64,000 bases of DNA from an uncultured Ligilactobacillus sp. (GCA_944326135.1 CALVCU010000015.1:186001-250000); one strand, 5' to 3'; numbered from the stretch's first letter, positions 9,353-18,783 are shown. Notes: generated by a model not told the origin, from the sequence alone. Translations and numbers: made by a program.

Positions 9353-10465
9353 TTAGTAACTTGATGCGATTCCAGCAAGGAATTGGTTTCTTAATGATGA
9401 GTAACTATCTGAATCTGAACCAGTTGTAACAACTTTCCATTTACCGTCTTTTTTCTGTAATTGGATTTGATAGCCAGAATTACTATCAGTTGAAATTTCT
9501 TGTTTTGAAATTAATTCTGGTAATTTATCAATAACATATTGTCCAGCTTCTTTTTCAACTTGTTCTTCATCGACATCGTCATCGTCTTTATGTTTATTAA
9601 TAAAATCTTTTTCAAAATCTGACATTAATTTATCAAAATCAATATCACTAATATTAACTGTCTTTGCAATTACTTCAATTGTAACTTTATTTGGTGCTGC
9701 TTCGTAAATTTTGTATGAAATTTCATCACGTTTTGCACCGTCACTTACATAGTCTTGGAAAACTTTGTCAGCTTGTTGATCAGTGATGGCATCTTTATCA
9801 ATTGTTTCACGAAATCCTTTTACAAAGTCATCATGATATTGCTTAGCTTCTTCTTTGACATTATTTTCTAAGTTATTATTATCTTGGGCAGACTTATCAT
9901 TTAAGAAAACAGCTTCAACATATTGTTTAGCTGCATTCTTAGCACTTTGACCAGGATCTTTATATTTGCTTGCGTTAACTTCTGTAGTTGAAGCTTTCAA
10001 ATTATCATCTTTACTACTATCGTAATCAGTTGATTTTGGAGTAAACTTCAAGTCATACTTATCCTTCTTATCAACTTTAAAGAAGACGTAGCCACTCACT
10101 GATTCATCTTTATCTAATTTTTGATATCCAATATCATTTAATCCGTCAATTGATAATGAATCTTCAGCAGAAATAGTTTTGTCACCTTTCTTTAGCTTAA
10201 AATCACTATCTGAAACGGAAATTTCTTGTCCAGTTGTATTTTTGACATTCACTTTAAGTGCAAGGTAGCCCTTACCACTTTGTGTTGAATGTCCATATTC
10301 TTGAACATAACATCCATTTGATACCTTAACGTTAGCAGCTTTCTTAGCCCCACATGCTGATAACATAAATAAGGATCCACCAATTAATGACATGGCAATG
10401 ATTTTCTTGCCAACACGAAGTCCTTGCTTTAATTTTGAAAACAAGCGGCTTTTGTAATTTTCCAT
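9353..10465 (-). CDS. Lipoprotein with DUF4352/DUF5105-like domains
   Basis: This 370-residue secreted lipoprotein has a long basic n-region, a hydrophobic segment (IIAMSLIGGSLFML) and lipobox LSAC with the modified Cys near residue 38. The mature part has an Ig-like domain (ALKVNVKNTTGQEISVSDSDF, as in DUF4352) and then an acidic, helical DUF5105-like half. The start ATG 10465 follows AAAGGAG. It is first in a two-gene unit with the TcaA-like gene, which starts one base after its stop. No ligand can be inferred; the pairing suggests both act at the outer face of the membrane. Confidence 0.75.
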   Translation of the reverse strand: MENYKSRLFSKLKQGLRVGKKIIAMSLIGGSLFMLSACGAKKAANVKVSNGCYVQEYGHSTQSGKGYLALKVNVKNTTGQEISVSDSDFKLKKGDKTISAEDSLSIDGLNDIGYQKLDKDESVSGYVFFKVDKKDKYDLKFTPKSTDYDSSKDDNLKASTTEVNASKYKDPGQSAKNAAKQYVEAVFLNDKSAQDNNNLENNVKEEAKQYHDDFVKGFRETIDKDAITDQQADKVFQDYVSDGAKRDEISYKIYEAAPNKVTIEVIAKTVNISDIDFDKLMSDFEKDFINKHKDDDDVDEEQVEKEAGQYVIDKLPELISKQEISTDSNSGYQIQLQKKDGKWKVVTTGSDSDSYSSLRNQFLAGIASSY

Positions 10466-10668
10466 ACTACACTTCTCCTTTATATAAAAAGTGATGCATG
10501 CTATGTAAATATATTATTAAAATAAAACTTATAAAGTAAAATTATCAACGAGCATTGTACAATAATTTTGTCTGTTATTCAATATACCTTTAATATATTT
10601 ATCTATTTTGGTTAGAAAATAAATATACGCGAATTTTTTAATCAGAGATTAAGAACAAAGGAGACATA

Positions 10669-10710
10669 ATGACAAAAATAGTTAAGTGTGTTAAGCTAAC
10701 CTATAGTTAA
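10669..10710 (+). CDS. Putative 13-residue leader peptide
   Basis: A short frame (MTKIVKCVKLTYS) is preceded by a very good ribosome site AAAGGAG at 10657-10663, five bases from the ATG. It ends 17 bases before a terminator-like hairpin and lies about 115 bases upstream of the NapA-type antiporter. No run of one codon is seen that would point to an amino-acid attenuator. Whether it is translated is unproven; the strong ribosome site is the main support. Confidence 0.4.
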   Translation: MTKIVKCVKLTYS

Positions 10711-10726
10711 ATATTTGTACGAAGTG

Positions 10727-10759
10727 GAGTTTGTCAACAGGGGCAAACTTTATTTTTTT
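10727..10759 (+). terminator. Terminator-like hairpin in the antiporter leader
   Basis: AGTTTG at 10728-10733 pairs with CAAACT at 10744-10749 and is followed by TTATTTTTTT. It sits between the small ORF and the antiporter, so it could act as an attenuator. Confidence 0.6.
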
Positions 10760-10770
10760 GCGTGTTAATT

Positions 10771-10794
10771 AATAAAGAGAGAAATCTCTTTATT
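10771..10794 (+). promoter_or_regulatory. Perfect hairpin before the antiporter start
   Basis: AATAAAGAGA and TCTCTTTATT form a perfect 10-base stem closed by a GAAA tetraloop, followed by TTATT. It ends about 16 bases before the antiporter ribosome site (AAGGAGG, from 10810). It could be a second terminator or a structure affecting mRNA. The rest of the gap from 10466 to 10668 is AT-rich and shows only likely promoter sequence. Confidence 0.5.
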
Positions 10795-10826
10795 TTATTG
10801 GATTTGTTTAAGGAGGATTTTCCGTT

Positions 10827-11999
10827 TTGGAATTTTTAGGAACTTTAAGTCTTGTATTAATTACAACAGCTTTTGCCGGCCATTTTAGTAGAAGAGCTGG
10901 TATTCCAGCAGTAATTGGACAATTGTTAGTTGGGATTCTTTTAGGACCTGCAGTATTAGGATGGGTTCATAGTGATTCATTTATGCATACTTTTTCTGAA
11001 ATCGGGGTCATTATTTTAATGTTTATTGCTGGACTAGAAAGTGATCTTGGAATGTTGAAGAAGTACATCAAACCAGCGACAGCAGTTGCAATTAGTGGTG
11101 TAATTTTTCCAATCGTTTTAGTTTATATATTTGGTAGATTATTTCATTTTAATAACGAACAAGCAATTTTCCTTGGGGTTACTTTCTCAGCTACATCAGT
11201 AAGTATTTCTGTCGAAGTGCTTAAAGAATTGAAAAAGTTAAATTCTAAAGAAGGAACGACAATTTTAGGTGCTGCTGTAATTGATGATATCATTTCAGTA
11301 ATTATTTTAAGCGTTTTGGTTAGTGCATTTAGTAATGTTCAAAGTGCAGAAGGTGGACATCAATCAAGTAGTCTAGGTGTTAGCTTTTTATTAGACGTTG
11401 CATATTTTATTGTGATCTTCCTACTATTTAAGTGGATTGCTCCTAAGATGATGAAAATTGGTGAAATGCTTTCGATTTCATCATCTGTAATCTTGATGTC
11501 CTTAGTATTATGTTTAAGTATGGCATGGCTTGCAGAACAAGTTGGCCTAAGCGATGTTGTTGGATCATTTTTCGCCGGAGTAGCAATTGCTCAAACGCCA
11601 TATAAACAAGAAGTTGATTCTAATATTGAACCAATCGGATATGCGGTTTTCATTCCAATGTTTTTTGTAAGTATTGGATTAAATATGACTTTCAAAGGAT
11701 TCTTTGATGATTTGATTTTCATCGTACCACTAACTATTTTGGCATTAATAACTAAATGGTTAGGTTGTGGTTTAGGTGCTAAAATGTTAGGAATGGATTT
11801 TGATTCAATGAATATTATTGGATCAGGTATGGTTTCACGTGGTGAAATGGCTTTGATCATTGCCCAAATCGGTTATGAAGCACATTTATTAAGTCCTGAA
11901 TTTTACTCAGGTGTCATTTTTGTTATTATTTTAACAACATTAGCAGCACCATTTATGTTGAAAGCTGCAATTAAAAAGCAAATGTGTAGAAATAATTAA
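10827..11999 (+). CDS. napA: CPA2-family Na+(K+)/H+ antiporter (NapA/KefB-like)
   Basis: This 390-residue membrane protein with 11-13 predicted segments exchanges a monovalent cation for protons. The ion-binding pair of aspartates of the NapA/CPA2 group is visible in AAVIDDIISVII (D153-D154), and PAVIGQLLVGILLGP near 28-41 is the family N-terminal signature. There is no C-terminal RCK/TrkA-N domain, so it is NapA-like rather than full-length Kef. The start is TTG 10827, 11 bases after AAGGAGG. The leader holds a small ORF and two hairpins. The transported ion (Na+ or K+) is inferred. Confidence 0.85.
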   Translation: MEFLGTLSLVLITTAFAGHFSRRAGIPAVIGQLLVGILLGPAVLGWVHSDSFMHTFSEIGVIILMFIAGLESDLGMLKKYIKPATAVAISGVIFPIVLVYIFGRLFHFNNEQAIFLGVTFSATSVSISVEVLKELKKLNSKEGTTILGAAVIDDIISVIILSVLVSAFSNVQSAEGGHQSSSLGVSFLLDVAYFIVIFLLFKWIAPKMMKIGEMLSISSSVILMSLVLCLSMAWLAEQVGLSDVVGSFFAGVAIAQTPYKQEVDSNIEPIGYAVFIPMFFVSIGLNMTFKGFFDDLIFIVPLTILALITKWLGCGLGAKMLGMDFDSMNIIGSGMVSRGEMALIIAQIGYEAHLLSPEFYSGVIFVIILTTLAAPFMLKAAIKKQMCRNN

Positions 12000-12010
12000 A
12001 AATTAGTAAA

Positions 12011-12042
12011 AAAAGTAAGATTTTAGCAATCTTGCTTTTTTA
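12011..12042 (+). terminator. Terminator of the antiporter gene
   Basis: The stem AAGTAAGATT/AATCTTGCTT has one G-U pair and a run of T. Confidence 0.85.
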
Positions 12043-12204
12043 TTTTGGATTAAAGATGTGAAAATACATTGAATTTACTGATTTTTTTAAGGAATTTGTA
12101 CTTTAAAATATTTTAAAATGTATAATGAAAAGTAAAAGAGTGAAAAGTAGAGGAAAAATATAAATTTTATCTACTGTAACAACTAAGATAAGGAACTACA
12201 GAAA

Positions 12205-13524
12205 ATGGAATTTTCACAAAAATTTGTAAATTTAACAATCAAAATGCGCGAAAAATCATTTGTTAAAGTAGTACGACAAACACTCGCAATGCTCTTTCCA
12301 TTTGCAGCATTAGGAAGTATTGCCTCTGTAATTAATGATTCTATTTTATCGAGTGAAGGCTTTATTGGAAATATTTTTTATATTGCAAACTGGTTACCGC
12401 ATATTGCACGAATTCGTTCAATGTTTTCGGCTTTTAGTATGCTAACAATTCAAATTATTGCAGTGTTAGCAGCATATCAGGCCGCTGTTTATACTGCTAA
12501 AATATATCATAAAAATTCAGAGTTAACCGGAATGACTGGAATGCTCGCTTTTTTAATTATCGCTTTAAGACCAGCACAGCAACAATATGGACTTCAGACA
12601 TTATTAAAATTTAATGTCAATACGCGCCTTCTTGGAATTCAAGGTTTATTTGTTGGAATTTTTGTAGGATTTATTACAGGACAGATTTTCCGGATAATTT
12701 GTAAAAAGAAAATTACAGATGATACAGATGTTTTTGAAAAAGCATATCAAACTGTTGCGCCAGTATTAGTGGCATTAACTATCGCAATTTTAATAAATCA
12801 AATCATAATTCAGTTATATCATTATGAAATTCCAGATGCGATTTCTGATTATTATCAAAATCTATCAACGAAAAAACATGATTTACTCACAACTTTGATT
12901 GTAGGTGCATGGTCGAGTTTGATGGCATGGTTTGGTTTGAGTGGCCCATATAATAATCAAATAAATTATGATTCTAATCCTGCAACGGTTGCCAATGCAA
13001 CTTTTGCTTTGAAGAACCATGACGTTTGGAATGTGCCATACAAATATACAGCAACTACTTTATATCATAGCTTTGGAACATTTGGTGGAGTAGGTTCAAC
13101 TTTAGCATTAGTAATTGCAATAATTTTAGTTTCAAGAACAGAACACTATCACCGAGTTGCTCGTTGGTCAGCATTTCCAGTGCTATTTAATACAAATCAA
13201 TCAATTTTATTAGGAATTCCAGTATTGTTTAATCCAATTTATTTGATTCCATTTGTATGTACTCCTGTTATCAATATGTTAATTGCTGCATTGGCAATTC
13301 ATTTAAAGATTATGCCACCAGTCACATATCCTGTGCCGCTAGCTACTCCGGGAGTATTAAATGCTTTCATTGGTACTGGTGGAAATTTCATTGCACTTTT
13401 TATAGGGATATTAGTTTTGGCAATCGACGTAATAATCTACATCCCATTTGTGAAGTTTTCAGATCGGATAAAGGTTGAATTAGAAGTTCAATCATTGAAA
13501 ACTAAAACAAAGTTAATGAAATAG
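12205..13524 (+). CDS. Degenerate cellobiose-type PTS EIIC membrane protein
   Basis: The 439-residue polytopic protein aligns by motif order with EIIC of the cellobiose/diacetylchitobiose family: the N-terminal RQTLAMLFPFAALGSI helix, central PFAM EIIC helices, and FNTNQSILLGIPVLFNPIYL where family members read NINEPILFGLP. In functional EIIC the sugar is held by a conserved His in GIHG and the Glu of NEP. Here these read GLSG (S246) and NQS (Q332), so both key residues are lost. No EIIA or EIIB gene is nearby. It is followed 12 bases later by a DUF915 hydrolase. A role other than phosphotransfer uptake seems likely. Confidence 0.8.
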   Translation: MEFSQKFVNLTIKMREKSFVKVVRQTLAMLFPFAALGSIASVINDSILSSEGFIGNIFYIANWLPHIARIRSMFSAFSMLTIQIIAVLAAYQAAVYTAKIYHKNSELTGMTGMLAFLIIALRPAQQQYGLQTLLKFNVNTRLLGIQGLFVGIFVGFITGQIFRIICKKKITDDTDVFEKAYQTVAPVLVALTIAILINQIIIQLYHYEIPDAISDYYQNLSTKKHDLLTTLIVGAWSSLMAWFGLSGPYNNQINYDSNPATVANATFALKNHDVWNVPYKYTATTLYHSFGTFGGVGSTLALVIAIILVSRTEHYHRVARWSAFPVLFNTNQSILLGIPVLFNPIYLIPFVCTPVINMLIAALAIHLKIMPPVTYPVPLATPGVLNAFIGTGGNFIALFIGILVLAIDVIIYIPFVKFSDRIKVELEVQSLKTKTKLMK

Positions 13525-13536
13525 GGAGATGGACAT

Positions 13537-14403
13537 ATGACAGTTAATCGTAAACATAGTCGAATCGTATTACTTATTATTTTTATTTTATTAATTGGAT
13601 TAGCAATTCCATCCTATATTTGGACAAAAAGAAATATTCAAGATTTAGGTAAATGGCAGAACTCCCGTTTATCACCAGTCATTATGATTCCTGGAAGTTC
13701 AGCAACAATTAATCGATTTGATGACTTAGTAAAGCTTTTAAATAAAAATGATCATCAAAAGCACAGTTTACTGAAAGTGAAAGTCTACAATAATGGCGAA
13801 ATCAAATATTATGGCAAAATTCGTTCAGGAGATAATGAACCAATTATTGTAGTGGGATTCGAAAATAATCATGATGGATACAATAACATTTTAAAACAAG
13901 CTAAAATGTTTAATGAGGCTTTTAAATCATTGCAGAAACGGTACTATTTCAATAATTTTAAAGCGATTGGACATTCAAATGGTGGATTAGTTTATACGGC
14001 TTTTCTTGAAAAATATTATAAAGATTATGATGTTAAAATGACACGATTAATGACAATTGGATCACCATTTAACTTTGGAGAATCTAACTTAAAATATAAA
14101 ACACAAATGTTAGCTGATTTTATCAAACAACGAGGTAACTTACCTAAAGATTTAGTTGTATATTCAGTTGCTGGGACTGAAAACTATGACTCTGATGGTT
14201 TAGTACCAGTTAACAGTGTCGAAGCTGGAAAATACGTATTTCAAAATCAGGTAAAAAGTTATACAGAAATTACAGTAACTGGGATTAATGCACAACATTC
14301 AGATTTACCTCAAAATCAACAAATTGTTGATTTAATTCAAAAATATATTTTAGATAATCAAATACCCAAAAATGACAATGACGTCAAGAAGGATAACAAA
14401 TAA
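13537..14403 (+). CDS. DUF915 alpha/beta hydrolase, membrane anchored
   Basis: This 288-residue protein has an N-terminal signal anchor (IVLLIIFILLIGLAIPSYIW, about 10-29) and an extracellular alpha/beta hydrolase domain of the DUF915 cell-surface hydrolase family. The oxyanion region is IPGSSAT near 51-57, the nucleophile is S147 in GHSNGG, an acid follows in TENYDSDG, and the His is in NAQHSDL. Substrates of DUF915 proteins are largely unknown; lipid or ester hydrolysis is possible. It follows the EIIC-like gene by 12 bases with its own AGGGAGATGG ribosome site, so the two form one operon. A paralogue lies at 46959-47804. Confidence 0.82.
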   Translation: MTVNRKHSRIVLLIIFILLIGLAIPSYIWTKRNIQDLGKWQNSRLSPVIMIPGSSATINRFDDLVKLLNKNDHQKHSLLKVKVYNNGEIKYYGKIRSGDNEPIIVVGFENNHDGYNNILKQAKMFNEAFKSLQKRYYFNNFKAIGHSNGGLVYTAFLEKYYKDYDVKMTRLMTIGSPFNFGESNLKYKTQMLADFIKQRGNLPKDLVVYSVAGTENYDSDGLVPVNSVEAGKYVFQNQVKSYTEITVTGINAQHSDLPQNQQIVDLIQKYILDNQIPKNDNDVKKDNK

Positions 14404-14493
14404 TTTAATTATAAGAAATTCTTGATTATGTTTAAGGAATGTACTCATTTTGATAAAATAGAAGTAAATTATCAATAAAGGAGAGGCAATTTC

Positions 14494-15951
14494 TTGCAAA
14501 CGTTTGGGATTATTGTACTTATTATTTGGTTATTGAACTTGTTAGCTGCAATTATCACGGTTTTCCATGAAAAACGCGATATTTCAACTACTTGGGCATG
14601 GTTATTAGTGTTAGTATTTATTCCTGTATTAGGATTTATCTTGTATCTATTTGTTGGGCGTAAAATTTCGCATGATAAAATATTTACAATTCAAAAAGAA
14701 CAAGAAAAAGTTATTAATGCATTAACGAAACGCCAAAAAGAAATGTGGCAAAAACGCGACTTAGATAAAGATAGTACTCAACAAGAGCGTGAATTAGAGC
14801 ATTTATTCCTTGAGTCTGAAGGGGCTTTTTTAACTACTAATAATCAAACAAAGTTATTTGACGATGGAAAAGTCTTTTTTAAGGCGTTAATTGATGATAT
14901 TAATCAAGCCAAGGATAGTATTCACGTTGAATTCTATACATTTTATGCAGATGATATAGGACATGAAGTCTTGCATGCCCTCGAAAATGCTGCTGCTCGT
15001 GGTGTTGAAGTGCGTGTTTTATATGATATGTGGGGTTCTAAGGGAACTAATTACAAATTCTTTAAAAAGCTAGAAGAACTTGGCGGAGCTGCTCAAGGCT
15101 TCATTTCTAGTTCTGCTAAACAAGTAATTACAACGCCAAGATTAAATTATCATGATCACCGTAAACTAGTAATTATCGATGGTAAGACTGGGTATATTGG
15201 TGGATTTAATATCGGAGATCAATATCTTGGAAGATTACCTAAATATGGATATTGGTGTGATACTCACATGCGTGTATATGGCATGGCTGTAATTCAGATG
15301 CAAGCTCGTTTTATGATGGATTGGAATACAACTTGTCGTCGTACAACCAAAAAACGATTTGAATTCGAAAAACGTTTCTTCCCTGTGTTTGAAGGAAATG
15401 GCCATACAAAAATGCAAATTGTGTCATCTGGCCCAGATAGTGAAAGACAATCAATTAAACGTGGTTATCAAAAGATAATCTCTACTGCACAAAATTATTT
15501 ATACATTCAAACACCATATTTGATTCCAGATGATTCAGTTCTAGAGTCATTAGTAATTGCTGCTTTATCTGGAGTGGATGTAAGAATTATGATTCCATGT
15601 AAACCAGATCATCCATTTGTATATCGTGCAACTGAATATTATGCAAAATATTTAGTTGATAATGGCGTAAAGGTTTACCGTTATGACAATGGATTCTTAC
15701 ATGCTAAGACCATGATTACTGATGATACAATTTCTTCAGTTGGATCTGCTAACTTAGATTTTAGAAGTTTCAAATTGAATTTTGAATGTAATGCATTTTG
15801 TTATGATGATGATTTGACTAAACAACTAAAAGCTATATATGAAAAAGATCTAGAAAATTGTACTTTATTAACACCTGAATATTTTGATAAACAATCTCGT
15901 TGGCGGAAATTTAAACAATATTTCTCACGTTTGCTTTCACCAACATTGTAA
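14494..15951 (+). CDS. cls: Cardiolipin synthase (PLD family)
   Basis: This 485-residue membrane enzyme condenses two phosphatidylglycerol molecules to cardiolipin and glycerol. Two N-terminal membrane helices (about 5-23 and 33-54) precede two phospholipase D HKD motifs: H222-x-K224-x4-D229 in HRKLVIID and the second in LHAKTMITDD near 403. Length and layout match bacterial Cls. The start is TTG 14494, ten bases after AAAGGAGAGG. It is monocistronic with a strong terminator. Assignment is firm at the family level. Confidence 0.93.
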   Translation: MQTFGIIVLIIWLLNLLAAIITVFHEKRDISTTWAWLLVLVFIPVLGFILYLFVGRKISHDKIFTIQKEQEKVINALTKRQKEMWQKRDLDKDSTQQERELEHLFLESEGAFLTTNNQTKLFDDGKVFFKALIDDINQAKDSIHVEFYTFYADDIGHEVLHALENAAARGVEVRVLYDMWGSKGTNYKFFKKLEELGGAAQGFISSSAKQVITTPRLNYHDHRKLVIIDGKTGYIGGFNIGDQYLGRLPKYGYWCDTHMRVYGMAVIQMQARFMMDWNTTCRRTTKKRFEFEKRFFPVFEGNGHTKMQIVSSGPDSERQSIKRGYQKIISTAQNYLYIQTPYLIPDDSVLESLVIAALSGVDVRIMIPCKPDHPFVYRATEYYAKYLVDNGVKVYRYDNGFLHAKTMITDDTISSVGSANLDFRSFKLNFECNAFCYDDDLTKQLKAIYEKDLENCTLLTPEYFDKQSRWRKFKQYFSRLLSPTL

Positions 15952-15954
15952 TTG

Positions 15955-15990
15955 AAAAAGAAACCATAATTATTTATGGTTTCTTTTTTT
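15955..15990 (+). terminator. Terminator of cls
   Basis: A perfect 15-base inverted repeat (15955-15969 with 15974-15988) with loop TTAT ends in a T run. Confidence 0.92.
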
Positions 15991-16103
15991 CAAGCAAGAA
16001 TTTTTGATATGACGCGCAGTTTCTTTGCATTCTTAAAAAATAATTAAGAAACGATTATAAAAATGATATAATTAAAGATAAAAGCATGAAAGGTGTGTAT
16101 TTT

Positions 16104-17639
16104 ATGGAATCTGAAAATGGTTCGCAAAAAAAGATGGGCCTTATCGCATTAGTTTTAATGATTGTTTCTTCAATTTACGGGATTGGAAATACAGCGATTG
16201 GGTTCTATCAAATGGGATATGCTGGGATTATTTGGTATGTTCTAGCAGCAATCTTATTCTTCATTCCTGCTGCATTAATGTTTGCAGAATATGGATCAGT
16301 TTTGAAAGATGCCCATGGGGGAATTTATTCATGGCTTGAATTCGCAGTTGGAGAAAAATTTGCTTTTACGGGGACATTTATTTGGTTAGCCTCATGGATT
16401 ATTTGGCTATTAACAAATACTTCAATGAACTTTATTAATTTCTCAGAAGCAATTTTCGGTAAAGATACTACTCAAAGTTGGCATTTATTTGGGCTATCAT
16501 CTAATGCTACATTAGGAATTTTAGGAGTAATCTTTATTTTTGCAGTTACATTTTGTGCTATACGTGGTTTTGATAAGATTTCTAAAATTGCTTCTATTGG
16601 AGGAATTTTTGTAATCTTTTGTTCAGCCTTTGTATTTTTAGGAAGTATCATTTGTATATTTATGCAACATGGACATTTTGCACAACCTTTAACTGCTAAT
16701 GGATTTATTAAATCTCCAAATCCACTATTTTCAACACCATTAGGAATGTTATCATTTATTGTTTATGCAATCTTCTCTTATGGTGGAATGGAAACAATGG
16801 GTGGTGTAACAGATAAAGTAAAAAACTCTGAACGTACATTTCCACGTGCTGTAATCATTGCTGGTTTATTTATGATTATTGCATATGCGGTATTAATGCT
16901 ATTCTGGGGTGTTACAGCAAACTGGAATCATTTATTAAACCATTCAAGTGTTGATTTAGGAAATGTTCCATATGTTTTAATAAGTAATTTAGGTTATACT
17001 TTAGCGATCCATTTTGGAGCAACTGTAGTTGTTGCAAATGAAATCGGTAAGTGGCTTGTTAGAATTATGGGATTAGTGCAATTATTAGCGTTTACCGCAA
17101 CTTTCTTTGTAATGGTATATTCTCCATTAAAATCATTTATTATGGGTTCACCTAAACATTTCTGGCCTAAGAGTATTACAAAATTAAATGACAAAAAGAT
17201 GCCTGCAAATGCTATGTTATGGCAAGCCGGATTGATTTCGGTCGCATTGCTTTTAATTTCATTTGGTGGTTCTACAGCACAAGATTTTTATACTATTTTA
17301 ATTGATATGATGAATGTTTCTACTTCAGTACCATATTTATTTTTAATTGGTGCCTTTCCATTCTTTAAGAAGAAAATGGCAGGAAAAGAGCAATCATTTG
17401 AAGTATATAAGAGTCAACGAACAACATGGGTTGTTACAATCATTGCATGGCTAACAGTCTTATTTGGAATTATCTTTTCTGTAATCAAGCCAATTTTTGA
17501 CCATGATATCAAAACTTTCGTTTGGACAGCAATCGGGCCAATCTTCTTTGGTATTTTAGCTTTAGTCATTTTATATTTCGATAATAAAAGAAATTCCAAA
17601 TATGATTTAACAGATGACAATCAAGAAGATGAAGAATAA
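16104..17639 (+). CDS. yjeM: APC-family amino acid permease, YjeM-like
   Basis: This 511-residue permease of the amino acid-polyamine-organocation superfamily has about 12 membrane segments. The first helix motif SSIYGIGNTAIGFYQMG and the region FSYGGMETMGGVTDKVKNSERTF match the YjeM/glutamate-GABA antiporter branch. The substrate is unproven. I choose ATG 16104 because AAAGGTG at 16089-16095 sits eight bases upstream; an in-frame ATG at 16086 has no ribosome site. The acidic tail (LTDDNQEDEE) is cytoplasmic. Monocistronic. Confidence 0.83.
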   Translation: MESENGSQKKMGLIALVLMIVSSIYGIGNTAIGFYQMGYAGIIWYVLAAILFFIPAALMFAEYGSVLKDAHGGIYSWLEFAVGEKFAFTGTFIWLASWIIWLLTNTSMNFINFSEAIFGKDTTQSWHLFGLSSNATLGILGVIFIFAVTFCAIRGFDKISKIASIGGIFVIFCSAFVFLGSIICIFMQHGHFAQPLTANGFIKSPNPLFSTPLGMLSFIVYAIFSYGGMETMGGVTDKVKNSERTFPRAVIIAGLFMIIAYAVLMLFWGVTANWNHLLNHSSVDLGNVPYVLISNLGYTLAIHFGATVVVANEIGKWLVRIMGLVQLLAFTATFFVMVYSPLKSFIMGSPKHFWPKSITKLNDKKMPANAMLWQAGLISVALLLISFGGSTAQDFYTILIDMMNVSTSVPYLFLIGAFPFFKKKMAGKEQSFEVYKSQRTTWVVTIIAWLTVLFGIIFSVIKPIFDHDIKTFVWTAIGPIFFGILALVILYFDNKRNSKYDLTDDNQEDEE

Positions 17640-17641
17640 CT

Positions 17642-17677
17642 AAAGAGATGAGAATATATTTCTCATCTCTTTTTTTG
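17642..17677 (+). terminator. Terminator of the yjeM-like gene
   Basis: A perfect 13-base stem (17642-17654 with 17660-17672) is followed by T7. Confidence 0.92.
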
Positions 17678-17692
17678 ACATAAGGCAGGATG

Positions 17693-17734
17693 AATGTTCG
17701 GGCATAAGTGGTTAAACTTTAAAAAATATGTTCA
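17693..17734 (+). promoter_or_regulatory. PurBox-like sequences upstream of guaC
   Basis: AATGTTCGGG at 17693-17702 is the reverse complement of a PurR box core (CCGAACATT). A weaker copy, ATATGTTCAG, begins 17727 in the same orientation. They lie 70-110 bases before the GMP reductase start, and a purR gene lies at 49068. Regulation by PurR is an inference from motif similarity. Confidence 0.42.
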
Positions 17735-17800
17735 GTATTAAGTAAAAAATATTATATAATAAAAATATAAGTTATATTTTAACCAAGGGAGAGTTGAATC

Positions 17801-18781
17801 TTGAAAGTTTTTGATTATGAGAATGTTCAATTGATACCTAATAAATGTATTATTAAAAGTAGAAAAGATGCTGATCCAAGTATTGATTTTGGTCATCATC
17901 ACTTTAAAATACCCGTTGTTCCTGCTAATATGGCAAGTGTAATTGATGAAAAACTTGCAATTTGGTTAGCGGACAATGGGTATTTTTATGTAATGCATCG
18001 TTTTGAACCAGCAAAAAGATTTGATTTTGTTAAAATGATGCATGCCCGGGGATTATTTGCTTCAATTTCATTAGGAATTAAAGACAGTGAATATAATTTA
18101 ATTGATCAATTTAAAGCAAATGGGATTCAACCAGAATATATTACTATTGATGTTGCACATGGACATTCAATATATGTGATGAAAATGGTGGAATATGTAA
18201 AACAAAATTTACCTGATACATTTGTGATTGTTGGTAATGTTGCTACACCACAAGCGGTTATTGATTTAGAAAATTCAGGAGCGGATGCAACTAAAGTCGG
18301 AATAGGTCCTGGAAAAGCATGCATTACCAAATTAAAAACTGGCTTTGGAACTGCAGGATGGCAGTTATCAGCTATTTGGCAATGCAGTCAAGTTGCTAAA
18401 AGACCAATTGTTGCTGATGGAGGAATCCGGTATAACGGCGATATTGCGAAATCAATTCGTTTTGGTGCTTCAATGGTTATGATTGGTTCAATGTTTGCTG
18501 GGCATTTGGAATCACCTGGTGAAATAATTGAACGTGATGGGAAAAAATATAAAAAATATTGGGGATCGGCATCAAGCGTTCAAAAGCATGATATTCATAA
18601 TGTAGAGGGAAAGGAACTTCTTGTTCCATATCGCGGAAAAATCGCTGATACATTGACCTCAATGGAAGAAGATTTACAATCTTCGATTTCATATGCAGGT
18701 GGTAAAGATTTAGATGTATTAAGAAAAGTTGATTTTAAAATAATTGAAAACTCAATAATTAATGGTGATTATTTAGGATAA
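17801..18781 (+). CDS. guaC: GMP reductase
   Basis: This 326-residue enzyme reduces GMP to IMP with NADPH, recycling guanine nucleotides to adenine nucleotides. It has the IMPDH/GMPR TIM-barrel without a CBS insert: NVQLIPNK at the N-terminus, the loop [10 protein letters not shown] with catalytic C174, [12 protein letters not shown] phosphate-binding loop, and an SSVQKH flap typical of the bacterial GuaC2 form rather than IMPDH. The start is TTG 17801 after AAGGGAGAG. PurBox-like motifs lie upstream. Monocistronic. Confidence 0.93.
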   Translation: MKVFDYENVQLIPNKCIIKSRKDADPSIDFGHHHFKIPVVPANMASVIDEKLAIWLADNGYFYVMHRFEPAKRFDFVKMMHARGLFASISLGIKDSEYNLIDQFKANGIQPEYITIDVAHGHSIYVMKMVEYVKQNLPDTFVIVGNVATPQAVIDLENSGADATKVGIGPGKACITKLKTGFGTAGWQLSAIWQCSQVAKRPIVADGGIRYNGDIAKSIRFGASMVMIGSMFAGHLESPGEIIERDGKKYKKYWGSASSVQKHDIHNVEGKELLVPYRGKIADTLTSMEEDLQSSISYAGGKDLDVLRKVDFKIIENSIINGDYLG

Positions 18782-18783
18782 TA

